A stretch of DNA of 31,995 nt, taken from the NCBI GenBank assembly GCA_964566765.1, contig CAZMJI010000006.1:1-31995 (forward strand), read 5' to 3'. The position numbers were made by a program, and so were the translations under genes. Shown here one piece after another: positions 23,353 through 30,515 of the stretch (position 1 is its first letter; every line of letters begins with the position of its first letter). The notes under the pieces are model-generated. The model did not search any database. It worked only from the letters and a program-made list of their open reading frames with translations, and had not been told where the DNA came from. The stretch is from Thioglobus_B sp964566765. GTDB taxonomy: Bacteria > Pseudomonadota > Gammaproteobacteria > PS1 > Pseudothioglobaceae.

Positions 23353-23790
23353 CTAGGTGATTTTATCCATGGCCAGGTTGGCCAACTGATCCGCCATCTC
23401 ATTGCCTGGATCGCCACTATGACCTTTAACCCAATGCCAATGAACTTCAAATTGTTGATTAAGCGCATCCAGAACCTGCCATAGGTCGGCATTTTTAACC
23501 GGCTTCTTGCCCGCAGTCTTCCAACCTTTGGCTTTCCAATTGTGAATCCATTCGTTAATACCCGTCATCACATATTTAGAATCGGTATACAGCTCAATAG
23601 GAATGTTGGGGGTTTTTAGTGCCTCCAGTGCTCTAATGGCTGCGGTTAGTTCCATGCGGTTGTTAGTAGTCTCTCGCTCAGCGCCAGAGAGTTTTTTGTC
23701 ATGCTCACCATAGCGTAGCCAAACCCCCCAGCCACCTACACCCGGGTTACCACGACAGCCACCATCGGTATAAATAATAATCTTATCCAT
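23353..23790 (-). CDS. rnhA: Ribonuclease HI
   Basis: A 145-residue endonuclease that cuts RNA in RNA-DNA hybrids. The catalytic residues are all in place: D9 in YTDGGCRGNPG, E47 in NRMELTAAI, D70 in LYTDSKYV, H124 in VKGHSGDPGN and D134 in EMADQLAN. The basic protrusion NWKAKGWKTAGKKPVKN is also typical of type HI. It overlaps the amidotransferase gene by 8 bases and is probably co-transcribed with it, although rnhA is more often beside dnaQ. Confidence 0.97.
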   Translation of the reverse strand: MDKIIIYTDGGCRGNPGVGGWGVWLRYGEHDKKLSGAERETTNNRMELTAAIRALEALKTPNIPIELYTDSKYVMTGINEWIHNWKAKGWKTAGKKPVKNADLWQVLDALNQQFEVHWHWVKGHSGDPGNEMADQLANLAMDKIT

Positions 23791-25561
23791 GTTTATCTAC
23801 ATTTGTCTGTAGCCAATATTCTAACAAAGCCAAGTGCCATAGACGCGAGCCATTTAACGCAGTCATATAATCCTCAGGCTGGTTAATGATTTTCTCAACC
23901 ATCATAGGATTGTATAGACCACGATTGCGACAGGCATCTGAATTTAAGATGTCACGCATAAAGGTCAGGAACTCGCCGCGCACATATTTAAGCGCCGGCA
24001 TCGGGAAATAGCCTTTTTTACGATCAATCACATCATCAGGCAATAAGCCGCGAGAGATTTGCTTTAATGGATGTTTGCCCTCCTCGGCCATCTTTAGACG
24101 CGGCGGCATGCTTAGCGCATGCTCAACCAAGTGGTAATCCATAAACGGCACACGAGCCTCTAAGCCCCAAGCCATGGTCATGTTATCCACGCGCTTCACC
24201 GGATCATCAACAATTAGGCGGGTAATATCAGTGCGAAACACTTTATCCATAAACTCATCCGCATCAGGCTTGGCAAACTCTTTATTGAGCCAGGCCTGGG
24301 TGTGATTGGCTGTTTGATAATGACTGCCCACGGTTTGCAAATATTCTTCATACGGCCTGTCCAAATAATGCTTGGCAAAACGCTCATAGTCAGATCCCTG
24401 CTCGGCTTGCATACGTGGATACCAGAAATAACCCGCAAAAGCCTCGTCCGCCCCCTGACCTGAGAGTACCACCTTAATGTGCTTGGAGACTTGTTCTGAG
24501 AGTAAATAGAAAGCCACCGCATCTTGACCCACCATGGGCTCAGCCATATTGGCCACCGCCTCACCCAAACGTGGCAACACTTGGGCGTTGTCAATGCGGT
24601 ATTTATGGTGTTTGGTTTGGAAGCGCGCTACAATTTGATCAGAATACTCGAATTCTGAACCGGCCTCATCATCAATGTCTTCAAAGCCGATGGAGAAAGT
24701 GCGGATGTCTTGGTGGCCTGCCTCATGCAATAAGCCTACCAAGAGTGATGAATCCAGACCACCAGATAACAGCACACCAATCGGCACATCGGCTGCATCC
24801 ATACGCTTGAGTACCGCTTGGGTGAGTAGCTCGTGGGTCTTGTCAATATACTCCGCATCACTGAGTTCGATCTCAGGACGCACCGCCTTAGGCTGCCAAT
24901 AAGTGTTCTCACTAGCCCTGCCCTGAGCATCAATGGTCAGTGTGGTGGCAGGCTTAAGCTTTTTTACCCCGTTTAAAATGGTATTGGGTGCAGGCACCAC
25001 GGCATGTAATGAGAGTTGTTGTTGCAGCGCCACTGGATTAATCGAGGTATCAATATCCAGGGTTGCCAAAGCTTGCGTATTAGAAGCAAAGCTAAAGCTG
25101 TGATTATCCAGTGCATAGTATAGTGGTTTAATCCCCATACGATCACGCGCTACAAACAACGCTTGCCTGGCTTCGTCCCACACACTAAAGGCAAACATGC
25201 CGTCTAGATGGGTGACGCAATCCTCACCCCATCGGTGATAGGCTTTGAGAATAACCTCAGTGTCTGAGTGCGAGAAAAAGCGATAACCGTGTTTGATTAA
25301 ATCAGCGCGCAGCGCTTTGTAGTTATAGATGGTGCCATTAAACACCAAGGTTAACCCCAAGGTCTCATCGCGCATGGGCTGATGCGCATGATTTGAGAGG
25401 TCAATAATTGACAGGCGTTGATGACCAAAACCCACCTGATTATTAAGCCAAACACCCTGGTCATCTGGACCTCGTCTGGCAATCTTAGCCATCATACTTT
25501 GCAGTTGAGATTTGTCGACAGCTGTCTGGTCAAATCGGAGTTGTCCGCAAATTCCGCACAT
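23783..25561 (-). CDS. AsnB-family amidotransferase, probably N-acetylglutaminylglutamine amidotransferase
   Basis: A 592-residue protein with an N-terminal class II glutaminase (Cys2 in MCGICGQL, HQRLSIIDLS, SDTEVILKAY) and a synthetase domain with the PPi loop SGGLDSS at 266-272. E. coli AsnB has 554 residues and an NGEIYN glutamine-binding motif; here it is NGTIYN (75-80). HAVVPAPNTIL, GQDAVAFYLLSEQVSK, DDPVKRVDNMTMAWGLEARV and GYFPMPALKYVRG recall the N-acetylglutaminylglutamine amidotransferase group (TIGR03104), which makes the dipeptide osmolyte NAGGN. The partner synthetase is not adjacent. Family level is certain, the subgroup is from memory. It is divergent from leuC. Confidence 0.8.
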   Translation of the reverse strand: MCGICGQLRFDQTAVDKSQLQSMMAKIARRGPDDQGVWLNNQVGFGHQRLSIIDLSNHAHQPMRDETLGLTLVFNGTIYNYKALRADLIKHGYRFFSHSDTEVILKAYHRWGEDCVTHLDGMFAFSVWDEARQALFVARDRMGIKPLYYALDNHSFSFASNTQALATLDIDTSINPVALQQQLSLHAVVPAPNTILNGVKKLKPATTLTIDAQGRASENTYWQPKAVRPEIELSDAEYIDKTHELLTQAVLKRMDAADVPIGVLLSGGLDSSLLVGLLHEAGHQDIRTFSIGFEDIDDEAGSEFEYSDQIVARFQTKHHKYRIDNAQVLPRLGEAVANMAEPMVGQDAVAFYLLSEQVSKHIKVVLSGQGADEAFAGYFWYPRMQAEQGSDYERFAKHYLDRPYEEYLQTVGSHYQTANHTQAWLNKEFAKPDADEFMDKVFRTDITRLIVDDPVKRVDNMTMAWGLEARVPFMDYHLVEHALSMPPRLKMAEEGKHPLKQISRGLLPDDVIDRKKGYFPMPALKYVRGEFLTFMRDILNSDACRNRGLYNPMMVEKIINQPEDYMTALNGSRLWHLALLEYWLQTNVDKHG

Positions 25562-25575
25562 AGATTTCTATCAGG

Positions 25576-25593
25576 TAAAATGAGGCTATTTTA
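25576..25593. promoter_or_regulatory. Opposed -10 elements of the amidotransferase and leuC genes
   Basis: TAAAAT on the plus strand (25576-25581) and TAAAAT on the minus strand (25588-25593) form an inverted repeat with 6 bases between. Each is placed 20-30 bases ahead of its gene. RNA polymerase could not occupy both at once. -35 elements are poor for both. Confidence 0.4.
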
Positions 25594-25612
25594 TCAGCAA
25601 GGATGTCTATTC

Positions 25613-27013
25613 ATGGCTCAAACACTGTATGACAAATTGTTCTCGGCGCATAGTATTTTTGCCGATGGCGATAATCATCTACTTTATATTGACCGACAAT
25701 TGATTCACGAAGTGACTTCACCGCAAGCGTTTGAAGGTCTAGAGATGGCCGGACGCCAGCCGTGGCGCCTCAGTGCCAACCTGGCGGTGCCGGATCACAA
25801 TGTGCCAACCACTGACCGCTCAGCTGGTGTGGATGCGATTGAGGATCCAGTCTCTAAACTACAGATTCAAACCTTAGATAAGAACTGCGATGCGTTTGAG
25901 ATTAACGAGATCAAGATGAACGACATTCGCCAGGGTATTGTGCATGTGGTAGGTCCTGAACAAGGCGCCACCCTACCGGGTATGAGTATTGTTTGTGGCG
26001 ACTCACACACCTCGACCCATGGTGCGCTAGGTGCGCTAGCCTTTGGCATTGGTACCTCGGAAGTTGAGCACGTGTTGGCCACTGGTTGCTTGTGGCAGGC
26101 CAAGTCTAAAAACATGAGAATTGAGGTCAATGGAGAATTGGCTGATAATGTCAGCGCCAAAGATGTGGCGCTGTATATTATTGGGCAAATTGGTACCGCA
26201 GGCGGTACGGGTTATGCCACTGAGTTTGCCGGCTCTACCATTGAGTCGTTGTCAGTTGAAGGTCGCATGACCTTGTGTAATATGGCGATTGAAGCAGGCT
26301 CTCGCGCCGGCATGGTGGCAGTGGATGATAAAACCATTGAGTATGTTAAAGGTCGCGCCATGGCACCAACGGGTGAGAATTGGGACAAGGCATTGGCTTA
26401 TTGGCAAACCCTACATTCTGATGCAGGCGCACACTTTGACCAAGTACTGAGTTTTGAGGCCAAAGACATCAAACCACAGGTAACCTGGGGTACCTCGCCA
26501 GAGATGGTGGTGGCGATTGATGGTATCACTCCCGATCCTAGCCAGGAAAGTGATCCAGTTAAAGCTGAGAGCATTAAAAACGCACTGAACTACATTCACC
26601 TGGCACCCAATACGCCAATTAACACGGTGGCGATTGACAAGGTGTTTATTGGTTCTTGTACCAACTCGCGCATTGAAGATCTGCGCGCCGCTGCCAAAGT
26701 ACTTGAGGGCAAGACCATTGCCAGCAACATTAAATTGGCTTTGGCAGTACCGGGCTCGGGCTTGATTAAACAACAAGCTGAAGCTGAGGGCTTGGACAAA
26801 ATCTTCACTGACGCAGGTTTTGAGTGGCGCGAAGCAGGTTGCTCGATGTGCTTAGCGATGAATGCCGACCGCCTAGAGCCAGGTGAGCGCTGTGCCTCAA
26901 CCTCGAATCGTAATTTTGAAGGTCGACAAGGTCAGGATTCTTTTACCCATCTGGTCAGTCCTGCAACGGCAGCGGCTAGCGCCATTGCTGGTCATTTTTC
27001 GGAGACTAACTAA
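25613..27013 (+). CDS. leuC: 3-isopropylmalate dehydratase, large subunit
   Basis: A 466-residue aconitase-family subunit, the same length as E. coli LeuC, isomerising 2- to 3-isopropylmalate in leucine synthesis. VPDHNVPTTDR, VCGDSHTSTHGALG and FAFGIGTSEVEH-like FGIGTSEVEHVLAT are characteristic. [4Fe-4S] ligands are C349 in GSCTNSRIEDL and C410/C413 in GCSMCLAMN. ATG 25613 (MAQTLYDKL) has AAGGA upstream; the open frame back to 25418 is antisense to the amidotransferase. The stop overlaps the leuD ATG by one base. Confidence 0.97.
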   Translation: MAQTLYDKLFSAHSIFADGDNHLLYIDRQLIHEVTSPQAFEGLEMAGRQPWRLSANLAVPDHNVPTTDRSAGVDAIEDPVSKLQIQTLDKNCDAFEINEIKMNDIRQGIVHVVGPEQGATLPGMSIVCGDSHTSTHGALGALAFGIGTSEVEHVLATGCLWQAKSKNMRIEVNGELADNVSAKDVALYIIGQIGTAGGTGYATEFAGSTIESLSVEGRMTLCNMAIEAGSRAGMVAVDDKTIEYVKGRAMAPTGENWDKALAYWQTLHSDAGAHFDQVLSFEAKDIKPQVTWGTSPEMVVAIDGITPDPSQESDPVKAESIKNALNYIHLAPNTPINTVAIDKVFIGSCTNSRIEDLRAAAKVLEGKTIASNIKLALAVPGSGLIKQQAEAEGLDKIFTDAGFEWREAGCSMCLAMNADRLEPGERCASTSNRNFEGRQGQDSFTHLVSPATAAASAIAGHFSETN

Positions 27014-27627
27014 TGGAAAAATTTACCACCTTACGTTCAATTGCCGCCCCACTGGATCGTGCCAACGTGGATACCGATGCCATTATTCCTAAGCAGTTTC
27101 TAAAATCGATCAAGCGTTCGGGCTTTGGCCCTAACTTGTTTGATGAGTGGCGCTATTTAGATCATGGTGAGCCGGGCATGGATAATTCTCAGCGACCTGT
27201 GAATCCAGACTTTGTGCTAAACCAGGATGCTTACCAAGGCGCTAGCATTCTTCTGGCTCGAGAAAATTTTGGCTGTGGCTCATCACGCGAACACGCGCCT
27301 TGGGCGCTAGAGGATTACGGCTTTAGAGCCATTATCGCCCCAAGTTTTGCCGACATCTTCTACAACAACTGCTTTAAAAATGGCATTTTGCCGATTGTGC
27401 TGAATAATGAGATCATGGACCAGTTGTTCGCTTTTGACGGTGAGATTGATGTTGATCTTGAAACGCAAACGGTTAGTGCCGGCACTCAAACCTATGGGTT
27501 TGAGGTTGATCCAGAACGCAAGCGTCGCCTGCTTAATGGTTTGGATGATATTGGTCTAACCTTGCAGCATAAAGACAAGATCAAAGCCTTTGAAACTGAA
27601 TACTTCAATCAACATCCTTGGCTATGA
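27013..27627 (+). CDS. leuD: 3-isopropylmalate dehydratase, small subunit
   Basis: A 204-residue swivel-domain subunit that completes the LeuCD enzyme. The start MEKFTTLRSIAAPLDRANVD, TDAIIPKQFLKSI, NFGCGSSREHAPWAL (with the substrate-binding SREH) and FADIFYNNCFKNGILP are typical. It is coupled to leuC by TAATG and to ruvA by ATGA. leuB, which often follows leuD, is absent. Confidence 0.97.
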   Translation: MEKFTTLRSIAAPLDRANVDTDAIIPKQFLKSIKRSGFGPNLFDEWRYLDHGEPGMDNSQRPVNPDFVLNQDAYQGASILLARENFGCGSSREHAPWALEDYGFRAIIAPSFADIFYNNCFKNGILPIVLNNEIMDQLFAFDGEIDVDLETQTVSAGTQTYGFEVDPERKRRLLNGLDDIGLTLQHKDKIKAFETEYFNQHPWL

Positions 27628-28205
27628 TTGCACGTCTAACTGGCACCGTTCTAGAGAAAAATCCACCCGAGCTACTGCTTGAGGTGGCCGGTGTTGGTTA
27701 TGAGCTACTATGCCCAATGTCGAGTTTCTACGCCATTGGTGAAGCGCCGCAAGTGGTGCTGCATACACATCTGCACGTCAAAGAGGATGCACATACCCTG
27801 TATGGCTTTGCCTCAATGGATGAGAAAACGCTGTTTAGAGAACTGATTCGTGTGAATGGCGTGGGCCCCAAAGTGGCACTGGCCATTTTGTCTTACTTAG
27901 AGACCAGCGCCCTGGTTAGTGCCATTGCCAGAGATGATGATGCACTATTGGCCAAAACCCCAGGCATCGGCAAGAAAACCGCGCAAAAACTGATTGTTGA
28001 GCTTAAAGACCGCTTAGAAAAACTGGAGTTGACTCACACCGCTCAAACCACCAGCAGTCATCATAATCCAAATACGGACAAGGCACTATTGGCACTACAA
28101 GCACTGGGCTTTAAGGTCAAGGAAGCGCAAACCATGCTCTCTAAGGTTGCTGATGACAGCCTGTCTACCGAAGAGTTGATCCGCCAAGCCCTTAAAAATA
28201 AGTAA
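27624..28205 (+). CDS. ruvA: Holliday junction DNA helicase subunit RuvA
   Basis: A 193-residue protein that binds Holliday junctions as a tetramer and loads RuvB. The OB-fold domain starts MIARLTGTVLEK; the helix-hairpin-helix domain has LIRVNGVGPKVALAILS and TPGIGKKTAQKLIVELKDRL; a linker and the RuvB-contacting domain III (ALQALGFKVKEAQ) follow. ATG 27624 overlaps the leuD stop (ATGA); a TTG two codons earlier is less likely. ruvB and ruvC are not in the window. Confidence 0.96.
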   Translation: MIARLTGTVLEKNPPELLLEVAGVGYELLCPMSSFYAIGEAPQVVLHTHLHVKEDAHTLYGFASMDEKTLFRELIRVNGVGPKVALAILSYLETSALVSAIARDDDALLAKTPGIGKKTAQKLIVELKDRLEKLELTHTAQTTSSHHNPNTDKALLALQALGFKVKEAQTMLSKVADDSLSTEELIRQALKNK

Positions 28206-28213
28206 AACCCGCA

Positions 28214-28228
28214 CAAACACCGTGTTTG
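28214..28228. promoter_or_regulatory. Operator-like palindrome before the DUF255 gene
   Basis: CAAACACcGTGTTTG, a perfect 15-base dyad (7-bp arms, one central base) that overlaps the TG of the extended -10. Its loop is too short for an RNA hairpin, so a protein-binding site is the better reading. Confidence 0.4.
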
Positions 28229-28235
28229 CTATAAT
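28227..28235 (+). promoter_or_regulatory. Extended -10 promoter of the DUF255 gene, predicted leaderless
   Basis: TGCTATAAT is a perfect extended -10 element. Only 6 bases separate it from the ATG at 28242, so transcription should start at or beside the A of the start codon. No ribosome site precedes the ATG. Confidence 0.6.
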
Positions 28236-28241
28236 CAAATT

Positions 28242-30515
28242 ATGGCTAAACTGGGTTTATTATTTGTTTTCTTATCGCTGAGCGCGTGGTCTCACCCTAT
28301 GGATGAACTCAGACAGGCTTATCTTAACAAAGCCGACGATTACACCCCTAGAACCCATCATCTAGATGACCAAGGTCAGGCAAAATTTGTCAATCATCTG
28401 ATCTTTGAAGCCTCGCCCTATCTCTTACAGCACGCCCACAATCCAGTATATTGGTACGGCTTCTCGGATGAAGCATTTGCCAAGGCCAAACGTGAGAACA
28501 AGCCCATTTTTATCTCCATTGGTTATGCCACTTGCCATTGGTGTCATGTGATGGAAGAAGAAAGTTTTGACGACTTAGAGGTGGCAACGCTGATGAATCA
28601 GTATTTTGTTGCCATTAAAGTCGACCGCGAGGTTCGACCAGAAGTTGATGCCACCTATATGCAAGTCTCTCAGCTGTTAAATGGCACGGGTGGCTGGCCA
28701 CTCAATGCGGTACTGCTGCCTGATGGGCGTGCCTTTTTTGCACAAACCTACCTGCCCAAGGAACGACTGCTGCTGATTTTGCAAAACATTCATCAACTGT
28801 GGACAGACAACCCGCAGCAGATCATCGATCAAGCGCAAAAAATTACCGATATTGCCAAGCGTGACGCGGTGTCAACACAAGGCGTTATCGACCCGCAACT
28901 AGAGGCTCAAATCGCCCAGCAATTTAACCAGCGCTTTGACGAGTTCGAGGGTGGCTTTGGCCAAGCGCCTAAATTCCCTAATGAGCCCTTGTTGATGTTG
29001 CTACTGGATCGCTATAAACGCAGTCCAGAGACAACAACCCTCAATATGATTCATGTCACACTGAAATCCATGGCCAGTGGCGGTCTTTATGATGTGGTTG
29101 GCGGTGGTTTTCATCGCTATTCGGTGGACAATTCCTACCTGGTGCCGCATTTTGAGAAGATGCTCTACAATCAGGCACAATTGGCCCGAGTCTACACCCA
29201 AGCCTATCGCCTAACGCGCGAGCCTTTATATCAACGCATTGCTAAAACCACCTTAGACTACACACTAAGAGAATTGCAAGATACGTCTGGGGGATTTTAC
29301 TCAGCCACTGATGCCGACTCTGAAGGCGAGGAAGGGGTATTTTTTACCTGGGATATTGACGAACTTAAGGCAGTACTGGGCGAGGCAGTATTTGATGAGT
29401 TTGCCCAGTATTTTGACCTCTCTAGCTTTAGCGAATTTGAAGGTCGACATATTATCCGTTACCATCAGCATGATCTGGATGCGAGTGATTACCAAAAAAT
29501 TGACACTTGGCTAGACAAGCTGTATCAGATTCGCTCTAAGCGCGTACCGCCGCTAACCGACCACAAGATATTGTTATCTTGGAATGCGCTTTTGATACCC
29601 AGTCTACTAGAAGCGGGCGCCCTGTTTGATGAAGCACGTTATACCGAGGCAGGCATACAATTGGGACACTACTTAGACCAATACTTTCAACAAGATGGGC
29701 AATGGTTGCGGGTGCGTATTGACGATCAACTACAAACACCGGCCCTGTTTGAAGATTATGCCTATCTGGCCGATGCTTACCTAAGTCTGTTTGATCACAC
29801 CCAAGATGGGCATTGGCTAGCAGGCGCTCAACAGCTGACTCAAACCATGATTGACCGATTTTGGGATCAGCAAGCCGGTGGCTTTTACAGCGCCACCAAG
29901 AGTCAGTACTTGCCGACCCAACAAAAAGAAGCTTATGACGGGGCGCTACCAGGTGCCAATGCCATTGCTTACCAAGTACTGGGTAAATTACGTAGTCGCA
30001 CCGCGGCTAACACCACTACTGCACCAACGTACGCCCAACCGCTGCTCAATGCCTTTGCCACTGAGATCAATCAATATCCGCTGAGCTACGGCAGTTTTGT
30101 GGTGGGTTTTAGACAACAGCAGCAGGGTGAATTAGACTCGATGGCGTATAGCCACACTGGCAAGGTACGTACACAGGTGCTGCAACTGGATGAACAACAC
30201 CTACGCATTCGCATTGACCTGCCAGAGCACTGGCATATTAACGCTCACCAACCCCGACAAAGTGGCTTGGTGGGTACCCAGGTTAAGTCAATTGGCGATC
30301 ATTGGTCACTCTCTGAGATTCACTATCCTGAGCCGTTGTCGGTCAAGCTGGGTTTTGCTGATGAGGCACTATTGGTTTACAAGGGTTTGGTGGCGATCGA
30401 TATCCAGCTGACACAGCAATCATCGTCTTATACGCCACCCAAATTCGAGCTTGAACTGCAGGCCTGCACCGATCAAGTTTGTTTAGCGCCAGAGACGCTG
30501 GTGCTGATGCCTTAG
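28242..30515 (+). CDS. Secreted DUF255 thioredoxin-like protein with C-terminal DsbD-alpha-like domain
   Basis: A 757-residue protein. A signal peptide (LGLLFVFLSLSAWSHP) is followed by the DUF255 thioredoxin-like domain: SPYLLQHAHNPVYWYGFSD, KPIFISIGYATCHWCHVM with C98/C101, VKVDRE-like IKVDREVRPEVDATYM and GTGGWPLNAVLLPDG. An (alpha/alpha)6 part follows (GGFYSATDADSEGEEG; LLSWNALLIPSLLEAG). Residues ~638-757 are not usual in this family; LPEHWHINAHQP, YPEPLSVKLGF and QACTDQVCLAP (C742, C747) resemble the N-terminal DsbD-alpha domain, which passes electrons to periplasmic partners. A periplasmic thiol-disulfide role is inferred. It is 36 bases after ruvA, with its own promoter. Confidence 0.87.
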   Translation: MAKLGLLFVFLSLSAWSHPMDELRQAYLNKADDYTPRTHHLDDQGQAKFVNHLIFEASPYLLQHAHNPVYWYGFSDEAFAKAKRENKPIFISIGYATCHWCHVMEEESFDDLEVATLMNQYFVAIKVDREVRPEVDATYMQVSQLLNGTGGWPLNAVLLPDGRAFFAQTYLPKERLLLILQNIHQLWTDNPQQIIDQAQKITDIAKRDAVSTQGVIDPQLEAQIAQQFNQRFDEFEGGFGQAPKFPNEPLLMLLLDRYKRSPETTTLNMIHVTLKSMASGGLYDVVGGGFHRYSVDNSYLVPHFEKMLYNQAQLARVYTQAYRLTREPLYQRIAKTTLDYTLRELQDTSGGFYSATDADSEGEEGVFFTWDIDELKAVLGEAVFDEFAQYFDLSSFSEFEGRHIIRYHQHDLDASDYQKIDTWLDKLYQIRSKRVPPLTDHKILLSWNALLIPSLLEAGALFDEARYTEAGIQLGHYLDQYFQQDGQWLRVRIDDQLQTPALFEDYAYLADAYLSLFDHTQDGHWLAGAQQLTQTMIDRFWDQQAGGFYSATKSQYLPTQQKEAYDGALPGANAIAYQVLGKLRSRTAANTTTAPTYAQPLLNAFATEINQYPLSYGSFVVGFRQQQQGELDSMAYSHTGKVRTQVLQLDEQHLRIRIDLPEHWHINAHQPRQSGLVGTQVKSIGDHWSLSEIHYPEPLSVKLGFADEALLVYKGLVAIDIQLTQQSSSYTPPKFELELQACTDQVCLAPETLVLMP

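Noticed and set aside
25418..25612. N-terminal extension of leuC by 65 codons
   Set aside because: It is antisense to the amidotransferase gene; LeuC family proteins start at MAQTLYDKL and a good ribosome site precedes 25613.
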